A stretch of DNA of 64,000 bases. Origin: Pseudomonas cremoris (GTDB lineage Bacteria > Pseudomonadota > Gammaproteobacteria > Pseudomonadales > Pseudomonadaceae). The DNA lies in assembly GCF_014230465.1 (NCBI RefSeq), contig NZ_JAAXCY010000005.1:62001-126000 (forward strand). The letters are read 5' to 3'. The notes under the pieces were generated by a model. That model had not been told where the DNA came from and searched no databases. It saw only the letters and a program-made list of their open reading frames with translations. Below, piece by piece: positions 56,332-64,000 of the stretch; the stretch's first letter is position 1, and the number at the start of each line of letters is the position of its first letter. The position numbers were made by a program, and so were the translations under genes.

Positions 56332-56958
56332 ATGAATATCCTGCTGGTTGACGATCACGCCGTGGTCCGCCTGGGTTACGCCGGCCTGTTGCGCGACGGG
56401 CTGCCGGGTGTGGATGTGCGCGAAGCGGCCAGTGGCGAGGAAGCCTTGGCCCGAGTGCATGAAGCGGTACCTGCACTGGTCATCATCGGTTTTGGCCTGC
56501 CGGGTATCAGCGGCCTGGAAACCACGCGGCGTTTGCGCCAGCGCCTGCCGCAATTACGCATCTTGTTTTTCAGCCAGCATGCCGAGTTGCCGTTGGTTCG
56601 TCAGGCATTGGAGGCGGGGGCGTCGGGTTACCTCACCAAGAGCGCATCGCCGGCGGTGATGCTTGAAGCGGTGCAGCGCATCCTTGATGGTCACACCTAT
56701 ATCGAACAGGACCTGGCGACCCAATTGGCCTATCACCCGACCGATCGGCGATTGCAGAGCATGACCCAGCGCGAGCTGGAGATTTTCCTGATGCTGGCCA
56801 AGGGCACGCCGGCACGTTCGATTGCGGCCCAGCTGAGTATCAGCAGCAAGACCGTGTCCAATCACCTGACCTTGCTCAAGAGCAAGTTGCAGGTCAGTTC
56901 CCACGCCGAGCTGGTGCATGTGGGGATTGATATGGGGGTGGTGCGGGTCGCTGGCTGA
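56332..56958 (+). CDS. EraR-like LuxR-family response regulator lacking the phospho-acceptor Asp
   Basis: Protein of 208 aa with a receiver and a LuxR-type helix-turn-helix (LAKGTPARSIAAQLSISSKT). The acidic pocket LLVDDHAVVR and the Lys in GYLTKSAS are kept. The phosphorylation site is Gly53 in LVIIGFGLPGISG, where receivers have Asp; the codon is GGT at 56488-56490, one base from GAT. In P. aeruginosa eraR is preceded by the kinase gene eraS; no kinase gene is present here. A GGAGG ribosome site precedes ATG 56332. It is probably a phosphorylation-independent regulator of the ethanol oxidation genes. Confidence 0.8.
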   Translation: MNILLVDDHAVVRLGYAGLLRDGLPGVDVREAASGEEALARVHEAVPALVIIGFGLPGISGLETTRRLRQRLPQLRILFFSQHAELPLVRQALEAGASGYLTKSASPAVMLEAVQRILDGHTYIEQDLATQLAYHPTDRRLQSMTQRELEIFLMLAKGTPARSIAAQLSISSKTVSNHLTLLKSKLQVSSHAELVHVGIDMGVVRVAG

Positions 56959-56982
56959 TTTGTCACTGATGCACACGGTACC

Positions 56983-57071
56983 TGTGGGAGCGGGCTTGCT
57001 CGCGAAGGCGGTGTGTCAGTATCAGATGTGCTAGCTGATACACCGCCTTCGCGAGCAAGCCCGCTCCCACA
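56983..57071. repeat. REPIN (inverted REP doublet)
   Basis: Inverted TGTGGGAGCGGGCTTGCTCG units between the convergent response regulator and pentapeptide genes. Confidence 0.9.
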
Positions 57072-57087
57072 TTTGAATATCAGCGTC

Positions 57088-57735
57088 CTAGCGATCCCAG
57101 GTGGTCGGGCAGTCCTTACAGCCTTCCATATTCGCATCCTGGAAGTTTGCATAGTGCTGGCGACTGCCCGTGAGCGTGGCCTTTTCCAGGTTGCTTTCGC
57201 CGAACTTGGCTTCCTGTAGATTCGCATCGCTGAGGTCCGCGCCTTGCAGGTCAGCCTTGCTCAACCAGGTCATTTCCAGGTCAGCCGCACGCAGGTTGGC
57301 CTTGTGCATCTTTGCCCCCGACAGCCTTGCGAATTGCAGGTAGGCGGCGCTCAGGTTAGCGTTTTCAAATTGCGCACCCTGGGCAAACAGGCCCCACCCT
57401 TGTACCGCCATTAGCGTGGCACCGGTGAAGTCGGCCAGGCGCAGGTTGGCTTGTTGCAGGCTGGCGCGGGTGAGGTTGGCGCCTTGCAACTGGGCTTTTT
57501 CCAGGTTGGCCAGGTCGAGGTTGGCGTGGCGCAAATCGGCATCGCGCAGGTCGGCGCCAGCCAGGTTCATGCCGCTGAGGTTCTGGTTACGCAGGTTGGC
57601 ACCCTTGAGGTTGGCGCTGGGGCATTGGCTGTGTTCGGCGAGGGTGCAGCCGTTGATGACGAGGGGGGCGTCGTCGCCGTCGTCGGCGTGGGCGAGGGGT
57701 AGAGTTAGCAGGACCAATAAAGGAAGTATTTTCAT
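57088..57735 (-). CDS. Secreted pentapeptide-repeat protein
   Basis: Protein of 215 aa with a signal peptide (ILPLLVLLTLPLAHA) followed by A(N/D)LxxA-type pentapeptide repeats from about residue 40 to 200, for example ANLKGANLRNQNLSGMNLAG and ADLRDADLRHANLDLANLEK. These form a right-handed quadrilateral beta helix. The ends carry cysteines (INGCTLAEHSQC and MEGCKDCP). A pentapeptide-repeat gene is also found beside the quinoprotein ethanol dehydrogenase gene in P. putida. Its role is unknown. The start at 57735 was chosen because upstream sequence is a REP element. Confidence 0.8.
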   Translation of the reverse strand: MKILPLLVLLTLPLAHADDGDDAPLVINGCTLAEHSQCPSANLKGANLRNQNLSGMNLAGADLRDADLRHANLDLANLEKAQLQGANLTRASLQQANLRLADFTGATLMAVQGWGLFAQGAQFENANLSAAYLQFARLSGAKMHKANLRAADLEMTWLSKADLQGADLSDANLQEAKFGESNLEKATLTGSRQHYANFQDANMEGCKDCPTTWDR

Positions 57736-57744
57736 CACAAGACC

Positions 57745-57866
57745 TGTAGTGAGCGGGCTTGCCCCGCGCTCGACTGCGCAGCAGTCGTAAACCTGACTGC
57801 GCGATTTGGCTGGAGAAAAGCGGGGGCCGCTTCGCAGCCCGGCGCGGGACAAGCCCGCTCACTACA
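57745..57866. repeat. REP element, second family, with central insertion
   Basis: The ends TGTAGTGAGCGGGCTTGCCC and its reverse complement match the palindrome at 20397-20465, but the middle is about 53 bases longer. It fills the gap between the ethanol dehydrogenase and pentapeptide genes. Confidence 0.82.
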
Positions 57867-57888
57867 AAGTGGCCCCGCCTATCCGAGG

Positions 57889-59784
57889 TTACTTCTGGGC
57901 AGTTTTCATATCCCAACTCGGGATCTTGAACACCCAGAACGACCCGCCCTGTGCCACCGGTTTGGTCAGCTCGGCCATGTCACCGCCCCACAGCGGTACT
58001 GCGCCGCCGTAGCCGACCGTCACGCCGATGTACTGCTCGCCATCCTGTTCCCAGGTGATCGGTGGGGAGACGATGCCGCTGCCGGTCTGGAACTTCCACA
58101 GCTCCTTGCCGGTTTTCGCATCGAATGCCTTGAAGAAGCCGTCGCCGGTGCCGGTGAACACCAAGTTGCCTTTGGTTGCCAGTACGCCGGCCCACAGCGG
58201 CAGGTGCTCCTTGTGCTCCCACACCACCTTGCCGGTGGTGGGGTTCATCGCGCGCAGGGTGCCGACGTGGTCGTCATACATACGCTTGATGCGGAAACCC
58301 ATGCCCAGGTACGCCGAGCCCTTCTTGTAGTTGACCTCTTCGGTCCAGTATTCCTCTTTCCACTGGTTGCCCGGGATGTAGAACAGGCCGGTGTCCTGGC
58401 TGTACGCCATTGGGTTCCAGTTCTTGCCACCGAGGAACGGCGGCGAGACTTCCACCGGCTTGCCCTTGGTTTCACCCGGCAGCGGCTTGGCCGGACGCTG
58501 GCCTTCGTTTTCCACGGGGCGACCGGTTTTCAGATCGATGTGGCTGGCCCAGGTGATGTTGTCGACAAACGGGAAGGCGTTCTGCAGCTTGCCGTTGGTG
58601 CGGTCCACCACATAGAAGAAGCCGTTGCGGTCGGCGTGGCCGGTGGCCTTGGTGACCTTGCCGTCCTTGTCCTTGTAGTCGAACAGCACCAGCTCGTTGT
58701 TGCCGGAGAAGTCCCAGGCGTCGTTCGGCGTGTGCTGGTAGAACCACTTCACTTCGCCGGTGCTTGGGTCGACGCCAACCTGGCCCGAGGTGTAGAGGCT
58801 GTCGAAGTCATGTGGGTTGCCGTCCTTGGACGTCCGCGCCCAAGTGTTCCAAGGTCCAGGGTTGCCGGCGCCGACGATGATGGTGTTGGTCTCGGCATCA
58901 AAACTTGCACTCTGCCAAGGCGCGCCGCCGCCGTGGCTCCAGGCTTCGACCTTGCCGGTTTCGGTGGTCGGGTCATCCGGCCACGAAGGCGCCTTGACGT
59001 CGCCGGTGGGGGTGCTGTCCTTGCCGTTGAGGCGGCCCATGTGACCCTCCACGAATGGACGCATCCACACTTCTTCGCCGGTGTCCGGGTCGCGGGCATA
59101 CAGTTGGCCGACCACGCCGAATTCATCGCCGGAACTGCCGTGGATCAGCAGCACCTTGCCGGTGACCTTGTCTTTGATCAGCACGGGTGCGCCGGTCATG
59201 GTGTAGCCGGCGGCGTGGTCACCGAACTTCTTGTTCCACACCACTTTGCCGGTGTTTTTGTCGAGGGCGATCAGGCGCGCATCGAGGGTGCCGAAGTAGA
59301 TCTTGTCGCCGAAGATCGCGGCGCCACGGTTGACCACGTCACAGCACGGGCGAATGTTGTCGGGCAGGCGGTGGTTGTAGGTCCACAGGCGCTTGCCGGT
59401 CTTCGCGTCGAGGGCGAATACGCGGGAATACGAGCCGGTGACGTACACCACGCCGTCGCTGACGATGGCCTGGGATTCCTGGCCGCGTTGTTTCTCGTCG
59501 CCAAAGGAATAGGACCAGGCCGGGGTCAGTTTGAACACGTTCTTGTCGTTGACCTGGGCCAGGGGGCTCCAGCGCTGGGCATTGGTGCCCATGCCGTATT
59601 GCAGCACGTCCTTGGTGGTCAGGTGGTCGTTGGCAATGTCTTCCCAGGTGACGTTGCGGGTTTGCTTGGCGGCAGGTTCGGCGGCGGCATAGCTCGCGGC
59701 ACTGAGGGACAGGCTGCCCACCAGCAGAAAGGCTTGCATGGCAAGGCTCAAAGGTGAGAGGGCGGGTAGCGATCTTATTGTCAT
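57889..59784 (-). CDS. exaA: PQQ-dependent (quinoprotein) ethanol dehydrogenase, calcium type
   Basis: Periplasmic enzyme of 631 aa with a signal peptide ending near SYAAAEP and an eight-bladed propeller with repeated W-motifs such as DAKTGKRLW and [10 protein letters not shown]. The vicinal disulfide is PCCDVV (Cys147-148). The catalytic Asp358 lies in [10 protein letters not shown]. Two residues later there is Ser360, not the extra Asp used by lanthanide-dependent enzymes, so this is the calcium form (ExaA/PedE). It oxidises ethanol and other short alcohols to aldehydes and passes electrons to cytochrome c550. A start at 59784 is clear; the frame runs upstream without a signal. Confidence 0.93.
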   Translation of the reverse strand: MTIRSLPALSPLSLAMQAFLLVGSLSLSAASYAAAEPAAKQTRNVTWEDIANDHLTTKDVLQYGMGTNAQRWSPLAQVNDKNVFKLTPAWSYSFGDEKQRGQESQAIVSDGVVYVTGSYSRVFALDAKTGKRLWTYNHRLPDNIRPCCDVVNRGAAIFGDKIYFGTLDARLIALDKNTGKVVWNKKFGDHAAGYTMTGAPVLIKDKVTGKVLLIHGSSGDEFGVVGQLYARDPDTGEEVWMRPFVEGHMGRLNGKDSTPTGDVKAPSWPDDPTTETGKVEAWSHGGGAPWQSASFDAETNTIIVGAGNPGPWNTWARTSKDGNPHDFDSLYTSGQVGVDPSTGEVKWFYQHTPNDAWDFSGNNELVLFDYKDKDGKVTKATGHADRNGFFYVVDRTNGKLQNAFPFVDNITWASHIDLKTGRPVENEGQRPAKPLPGETKGKPVEVSPPFLGGKNWNPMAYSQDTGLFYIPGNQWKEEYWTEEVNYKKGSAYLGMGFRIKRMYDDHVGTLRAMNPTTGKVVWEHKEHLPLWAGVLATKGNLVFTGTGDGFFKAFDAKTGKELWKFQTGSGIVSPPITWEQDGEQYIGVTVGYGGAVPLWGGDMAELTKPVAQGGSFWVFKIPSWDMKTAQK

Positions 59785-59849
59785 GGTTTGCAGTTCCCAG
59801 TGGAGGTTTTGGCCTGCACAGGTTGCTGCCTGGAGGGATTGGCGAATAC

Positions 59850-59875
59850 GGAAAAAGTCCCGGTGTTGCCGGGAC
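59850..59875 (-). terminator. Intrinsic-terminator-like hairpin in the exaA leader
   Basis: On the minus strand GTCCCGG and CCGGGAC arms enclose a five-base loop and are followed by TTTTT, about 65 bases before the exaA start. This could stop transcription before exaA (attenuation) or end a short leader RNA. Confidence 0.5.
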
Positions 59876-60041
59876 AATTTCCCGAACCGCATCTGATTTA
59901 GCAGTGCCCCACAAGGCCTGCTACCAACGGATGAGAGCCCGGCCACCAAAGCAGCATACGGGCACCGCCGGGCGCTTCCTAAGATGGTTGCCATAGCCTC
60001 TGCCAAGAGGTTTTGCGTGCAATCCTGAGGGGAAAAAAATA

Positions 60042-60503
60042 ATGACAACAAAACGCAACGCCTTGATCACCGCCTGCCTGCTGGCCGGTGCCATCAGCGC
60101 AGGTTCCGTCTGGGCCCACGGCAACGTGACGCCCACCGCCGTGGAAACCAAGGGCCTCACCCCGATCAAGGACGCCGGCGTGCCGCTGGACGGTGACGGC
60201 TGGGCGGCCACCAACCCCTATCGCACCACCCCCGAGCATGACAAGGCGGTGGAAGTCGGTGCCTCGGCCTACAACCAGAATTGCGCGGCGTGCCATGGCC
60301 TGGAAGCCAAGTCCGGCGGCATCGCCCCCGACCTGCGCATGCTGGATGCCGGCGATGCCGGGGATGAATGGTTTGTCGAGCGGGTGCGCCACGGTGCCGT
60401 GCGCGATGGCCGGGTGTACATGCCGAAAATGGCCGACTACTTGAGCCAGGAAGCCCTGTGGGCGGTACGCACTTACCTCGACAGCGTGCACGTCGAGGAG
60501 TAA
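60042..60503 (+). CDS. exaB: Cytochrome c550 of the quinoprotein ethanol oxidation system
   Basis: Periplasmic cytochrome of 153 aa with signal peptide ([20 protein letters not shown]) and one heme-binding motif CAACH (residues 81-85). The axial Met is probably in [10 protein letters not shown]. It accepts electrons from the PQQ ethanol dehydrogenase encoded divergently, 257 bases away, and passes them to the oxidase; the equivalent in P. putida is PedF. An AGGGGAA site lies just upstream of the ATG. Confidence 0.9.
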   Translation: MTTKRNALITACLLAGAISAGSVWAHGNVTPTAVETKGLTPIKDAGVPLDGDGWAATNPYRTTPEHDKAVEVGASAYNQNCAACHGLEAKSGGIAPDLRMLDAGDAGDEWFVERVRHGAVRDGRVYMPKMADYLSQEALWAVRTYLDSVHVEE

Positions 60504-60506
60504 CCC

Positions 60507-61250
60507 GTGCGGCTGATCGGGTTGTGGGCCTGCTGTTTGCCGATCCTGGCCTGGGGCGCGCCCGTGGACCCGGTGCCCTCGGTAATGTGGGCGTACTACC
60601 ACCAGCGCTTTCTCGACAACGCCCCCTTCGTGTTCGATGAGCGCGTAAAGCTGTTGGCCCCGCCGTTCGCCGAAGATGCACGCCAGGTGCCGCTGGAGAT
60701 CGACGCACGCGCCTTCGCCGGCGACGTGGTGAAAATCCTCGCCTGGGCGGAGCTGAACCCGTTGCCACAAATCGTCGACTTCCAGCCGGTGGAGCGTGTG
60801 CTGCCGTGGCTGTCGATCCGGATTCGTATCGAGCAGGCCACGCCGTTGCGTGCAGCCGTGTTGACCAGGGACGGTCTGTGGCACGTTGGCTCGGCGCTGA
60901 TCGACGCCGCTGGCGGCGGTTGCACGGCGCCCAGTGTGGTGCGCACCCAACCGGGCTGGGAGGAGCACCTGGGCGAAGTGTTCGGCGGGCGTTACCCGCG
61001 TGCCGAGTTCAGCCGGGTCAAGCTGCAAGTCGCTCACCCCATGGATAACGGTATGGTCAGCGGCATCCCCGAATTCTTTATAAACCAGGCCGAGCTGCAC
61101 GGCGCCGATGACCGCCTGCTGGCACGCCTGGAACTGTTCCCCGCCGTCAGCGAAAACCCCAACCTGGCGTTTGATATCGAAGGGGCCGGGCCCACGCGCC
61201 TGACCCTGCGCGACACCAGCGGCACGCAATTCGAGGCGGCCATCCCATGA
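60507..61250 (+). CDS. Quinoprotein dehydrogenase-associated SoxYZ-like carrier
   Basis: Periplasmic protein of 247 aa with a signal peptide (LIGLWACCLPILAWGAP). The front half resembles SoxY, ending at the swinging-arm motif DAAGGGCTAPSV with its single Cys, and the rear half resembles SoxZ (VKLQVAHPMDNGM, IPEFFINQAELHGADD). Fused SoxYZ-like carriers are regular companions of quinoprotein alcohol dehydrogenases; the cargo is not known. It starts with GTG three bases after the cytochrome stop. Confidence 0.85.
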   Translation: MRLIGLWACCLPILAWGAPVDPVPSVMWAYYHQRFLDNAPFVFDERVKLLAPPFAEDARQVPLEIDARAFAGDVVKILAWAELNPLPQIVDFQPVERVLPWLSIRIRIEQATPLRAAVLTRDGLWHVGSALIDAAGGGCTAPSVVRTQPGWEEHLGEVFGGRYPRAEFSRVKLQVAHPMDNGMVSGIPEFFINQAELHGADDRLLARLELFPAVSENPNLAFDIEGAGPTRLTLRDTSGTQFEAAIP

Positions 61251-62179
61251 ACCAGCGCTGGATTCTGCTGTGGCTGATCATGCTGAGCCTGCCGGTGCTG
61301 GCGGAGCTGGACTATGGCTTGAAACCGCGCTTGATCGCCGACAACACCTGGCTGCTCGAAGGCAGCACGGACAATTTCGCCAAGGACAATGGCGGCAATA
61401 TCGTCAACGTCGGGTTCATCGTCACCGAGCCGGGCGTGGTGGTGATCGACACCGGGCCGTCCAAGCGCTATGGCGAAGCCCTGCGCCAGGCCATCGCCAG
61501 CGTCACCGACAAGCCCGTGATCCAGGTACTGCTCACCCATCACCATCCCGACCACGCGTTGGGCAACCAAGCGTTCAAGGACGTGCCGATTGGCGCGTTG
61601 GCAGGCACTACGCAGTTGCTGCACGAGCAGGGCGACGGCATGGCCGAGAACCTGTACCGCATGGTCGGCGACTGGATGCGCGGCACCGAGGTGGTGTTGC
61701 CCACCCAGGCCGTGCAACCGGGGATAAAGACCTTCGGCAGCCATGACTTGCAACTGGTGCAACTGCGCGGGCATACGGGAGCCGACCTGGCCATTCTCGA
61801 TCAGAAAACGGGTGTGCTGTTTGCGGGTGACTTGGTGTTCTACCAGCGTGCACTGACCACGCCGAATTCACCGGGCCTGCCGGTTTGGCTGGCCGATATC
61901 GCTACCCTGCAGGGCTTGCCCTGGACCCTGATCGTGCCCGGCCACGGCCCTGTCGCCAGCGATGCCAAGCCGTTTGAGCAAATGCACGACTACCTCACCT
62001 GGCTCGACCAGTTGCTGCGCGATGGCGCCGCACAAGGCCGCGATATGCCCGAGCTGATTCGCAGCCCTATCCCTGAGCGTTTCGCGGCGATCAACCTGAG
62101 CCCATACGAATTGATCCGTAGCGTTACCCATCTGTACCCGCAGTACGAACGCGAGCAGATGCAACGCATCAACCCCTGA
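61247..62179 (+). CDS. Quinoprotein relay system zinc metallohydrolase
   Basis: Metallo-beta-lactamase-fold protein of 310 aa with a short signal-like N-terminus ([20 protein letters not shown]). Metal motif [13 protein letters not shown] (HxHxDH), further ligands in [20 protein letters not shown] and [11 protein letters not shown]. It belongs to the SoxH-related relay hydrolases found with PQQ dehydrogenases and the SoxYZ-like carrier, whose ATGA-type overlap (61247-61250) precedes it. It probably acts on the carrier-bound group in the periplasm. Confidence 0.86.
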   Translation: MNQRWILLWLIMLSLPVLAELDYGLKPRLIADNTWLLEGSTDNFAKDNGGNIVNVGFIVTEPGVVVIDTGPSKRYGEALRQAIASVTDKPVIQVLLTHHHPDHALGNQAFKDVPIGALAGTTQLLHEQGDGMAENLYRMVGDWMRGTEVVLPTQAVQPGIKTFGSHDLQLVQLRGHTGADLAILDQKTGVLFAGDLVFYQRALTTPNSPGLPVWLADIATLQGLPWTLIVPGHGPVASDAKPFEQMHDYLTWLDQLLRDGAAQGRDMPELIRSPIPERFAAINLSPYELIRSVTHLYPQYEREQMQRINP

Positions 62180-62208
62180 CAACACCCACAACAAACAGAG
62201 GCCTCACC

Positions 62209-63729
62209 ATGATCTACGCCCAACCTGGCACCCCTGGCGCCGTCGTCAATTTCAAGGCGCGCTACGGCAATTACATCGGCGGTGAGTTTGTCGCGCCTAT
62301 CGATGGCAACTACTTCACCAACACTTCGCCGGTCACCGGTGAAGTCATCGCCGAATTCCCGCGCTCCACTGCCGCTGATATCGACAAGGCCCTCGACGCT
62401 GCCCACGCTGCCGCCGATGCCTGGGGCAAAACCTCGGCCCAGGACCGCTCGTTGGTGCTGCTGAAAATTGCCGACCGCATCGAGCAGAATCTCGAAGTGC
62501 TCGCCGTGGCCGAAACCTGGGACAACGGCAAGGCCGTGCGCGAAACCCTCAACGCCGACGTGCCGCTGGCCGCTGACCACTTCCGTTACTTCGCCGGGTG
62601 CATCCGTGCCCAGGAAGGCGGCGCGGCCGAGATCAACGAGCTGACCGCCGCGTATCACTTCCATGAGCCCTTGGGCGTAGTCGGGCAGATCATTCCGTGG
62701 AACTTCCCGCTGCTGATGGCCGCATGGAAACTGGCGCCGGCGCTGGCTGCCGGTAACTGCATCGTGCTCAAGCCGGCCGAGCAGACGCCGCTGTCGATCA
62801 TGGTGTTCGCCGAGCTGATCAATGACCTGCTGCCGCCGGGCGTACTGAACATCGTGCAAGGCTTTGGCCGCGAAGCGGGGGAGGCGTTGGCCACCAGCAA
62901 GCGCATCGCCAAGATCGCCTTCACCGGCTCGACCCCGGTGGGCGCGCACATCATGCATGCCGCTGCCGAGAACATCATTCCGTCCACCGTAGAGCTGGGC
63001 GGCAAGTCGCCGAACATCTTCTTCGAAGACATCATGAAGGCTGAGCCTGCGTTTATCGAAAAGGCCGCTGAAGGCTTGGTACTGGCGTTCTTTAACCAGG
63101 GCGAAGTGTGCACCTGCCCGTCGCGGGCGCTGGTGCAGGAGTCGATCTATGACGACTTCATGAAAGTGGTGATGCAGAAAATCGTCAAGATCAAGCGCGG
63201 CAACCCGCTGGACACCGAGACCATGGTGGGTGCCCAGGCGTCCGAGCAGCAATACGACAAGATCCTGTCCTACCTTGAAATCGCCAAGCAAGAAGGTGCG
63301 GTACTGCTGACCGGCGGCGCGGCCGAGCGTTTGGAGGGCGACTTGTCCAGCGGTTATTACATCCAGCCGACCCTGCTCAAGGGCCACAACAAGATGCGCG
63401 TGTTCCAGGAGGAAATCTTTGGCCCGGTGGTGGGCATTACCACCTTCAAGGACGAAGCCGAAGCCCTGGCGATTGCCAACGACAGCGAGTTCGGCCTGGG
63501 CGCTGGCTTGTGGACCCGTGATATCAACCGTGCGTACCGCATGGGCCGGGCGATCAAGGCTGGGCGCGTGTGGACCAACTGCTATCACCTGTACCCGGCG
63601 CATGCGGCGTTTGGGGGCTATAAAAAATCCGGTGTGGGGCGTGAGAACCACAAGATGATGCTGGATCATTACCAACAGACTAAAAACCTGCTGGTGAGCT
63701 ACGACATCAACCCGCTGGGTTTCTTCTAA
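62209..63729 (+). CDS. exaC: NAD-dependent acetaldehyde dehydrogenase (ExaC/PedI-like)
   Basis: Aldehyde dehydrogenase of 506 aa. The cofactor region is [20 protein letters not shown], catalytic Glu in [12 protein letters not shown], and catalytic Cys in [16 protein letters not shown]. This is the ExaC/AldB group that oxidises acetaldehyde to acetate in the cytosol after periplasmic ethanol oxidation. The GAGGCC ribosome site is clear. It is the last gene of the ethanol block before a REPIN and pqqA. Confidence 0.9.
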   Translation: MIYAQPGTPGAVVNFKARYGNYIGGEFVAPIDGNYFTNTSPVTGEVIAEFPRSTAADIDKALDAAHAAADAWGKTSAQDRSLVLLKIADRIEQNLEVLAVAETWDNGKAVRETLNADVPLAADHFRYFAGCIRAQEGGAAEINELTAAYHFHEPLGVVGQIIPWNFPLLMAAWKLAPALAAGNCIVLKPAEQTPLSIMVFAELINDLLPPGVLNIVQGFGREAGEALATSKRIAKIAFTGSTPVGAHIMHAAAENIIPSTVELGGKSPNIFFEDIMKAEPAFIEKAAEGLVLAFFNQGEVCTCPSRALVQESIYDDFMKVVMQKIVKIKRGNPLDTETMVGAQASEQQYDKILSYLEIAKQEGAVLLTGGAAERLEGDLSSGYYIQPTLLKGHNKMRVFQEEIFGPVVGITTFKDEAEALAIANDSEFGLGAGLWTRDINRAYRMGRAIKAGRVWTNCYHLYPAHAAFGGYKKSGVGRENHKMMLDHYQQTKNLLVSYDINPLGFF

Positions 63730-63755
63730 CCCTCAACACTTGAAATGCAATCCAA

Positions 63756-63844
63756 TGTGGGAGCGGGCGTGCTCGCGAAAGCGGTGTGTCAGTGATGGAT
63801 GTGTTGACTGACACGACGCGTTCGCGAGCAAGCCCGCTCCCACA
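63756..63844. repeat. REPIN (inverted REP doublet)
   Basis: Inverted TGTGGGAGCGGGC units after the aldehyde dehydrogenase gene (left unit has GGGCGTGCTCG). The remaining 127 bases before pqqA presumably hold its promoter. Confidence 0.88.
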
Positions 63845-63971
63845 TTTTGATCTCTGCATGCCTGAGACCAATGCACTGTTCCAACTCCTTCGAAAGTAGC
63901 ATTCGCCTCCCACACCCCCCATGCATTAATGACCAGACCGGAACCCTCCGGCATAACAAGAGGAATACCCT

Positions 63972-64000
63972 ATGTGGACCAAACCCGCGTTTACCGACCT
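63972..64000 (+). CDS. pqqA: PqqA precursor peptide, cut by window end
   Basis: The last 29 bases open with ATG and encode MWTKPAFTDL before the window ends. This matches the start of PqqA (MWTKPAYTDL in relatives), the short ribosomal peptide whose Glu and Tyr are joined to make PQQ. The preceding AAGAGGAATA is a good ribosome site. Its location after the ethanol genes fits a pqqABCDE operon beginning here; the rest lies outside the window. Confidence 0.9.

Noticed and set aside
57889..59784. Lanthanide-dependent PedH-type dehydrogenase
   Set aside because: The position two residues after the catalytic Asp is Ser, not the Asp that lanthanide enzymes need.

Overview
The window is a GC-rich chromosomal segment of a fluorescent Pseudomonas, most likely of the P. 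fluorescens group. This rests on the pyoverdine genes (pvdA, fpvI, pvdRT-opmQ), the bkd operon with its divergent Lrp-type activator, the nosP-nahK-erbR-exaA/pedE-pedF-pqq gene order, and a dozen REP-doublet elements (REPINs) at operon ends. I see no rRNA, tRNA, insertion sequence, prophage or CRISPR array. Every function below is inferred from reading the sequence; no database search was run.

Layout. 0-7 kb: a dispersed repeat, a TPR protein (TTC38-like) and a five-component peptide-type ABC importer encoded by four genes. 7-13 kb: an alpha/beta hydrolase, an orphan sugar-type ABC ATPase with degenerate motifs, two ArnT-family lipid A glycosyltransferases and a membrane-anchored histidine phosphatase. 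13-17.5 kb: an AttEFGH-like operon (LolD-like ATPase, double FtsX permease, CrtC/AttH-like lipoprotein). 17.5-23.6 kb: a secreted PPC-domain protein, an SMP-30/strictosidine-synthase-like protein with a gene remnant in front of it, a LysR regulator, a DUF2846 lipoprotein and a TAP-like hydrolase that lacks its nucleophile serine. 23.7-30.5 kb: the pyoverdine export and biosynthesis locus, with two PvdS boxes, a Fur box and a perfect palindrome. 30.5-32.6 kb: a radical-SAM DNA-repair pair behind a LexA box. 32.7-38.6 kb: an uptake and catabolic cluster for basic amino acids or citrulline (Lrp regulator, HisJQMP-type importer, ornithine cyclodeaminase, CtlX-type hydrolase). 38.9-46.7 kb: a double-GNAT protein, ilvE and the complete branched-chain keto-acid dehydrogenase operon with bkdR. 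46.9-50.3 kb: a sulfide detoxification module (persulfide-dioxygenase-like hydrolase, BigR/SqrR repressor, SQR, TauE exporter), followed by a porin. 51.8-64 kb: the NO-sensor/kinase pair nosP-nahK, erbR, a degenerate response regulator, and the PQQ-dependent ethanol oxidation genes (quinoprotein dehydrogenase, cytochrome c550, SoxYZ-like carrier, relay hydrolase, aldehyde dehydrogenase), running into the first codons of pqqA at the window end.

How the genes work together. Several blocks form complete short pathways. Citrulline to ornithine to proline is paired with its own importer and an Lrp regulator. Branched-chain amino acids pass through IlvE and then the BKD complex. Sulfide goes to persulfide, sulfite and export. 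Ethanol goes to acetaldehyde and acetate, with PQQ supply next door. The best leads are a repeated CAGCCGAATCGGCTG-type operator in front of both ctlX and hisJ, the LexA box before the radical-SAM gene, the Asp-to-Gly receiver that has also lost its neighbouring kinase, the Ser-to-Ala TAP-family hydrolase, and the compact pvdR/fpvI control region.
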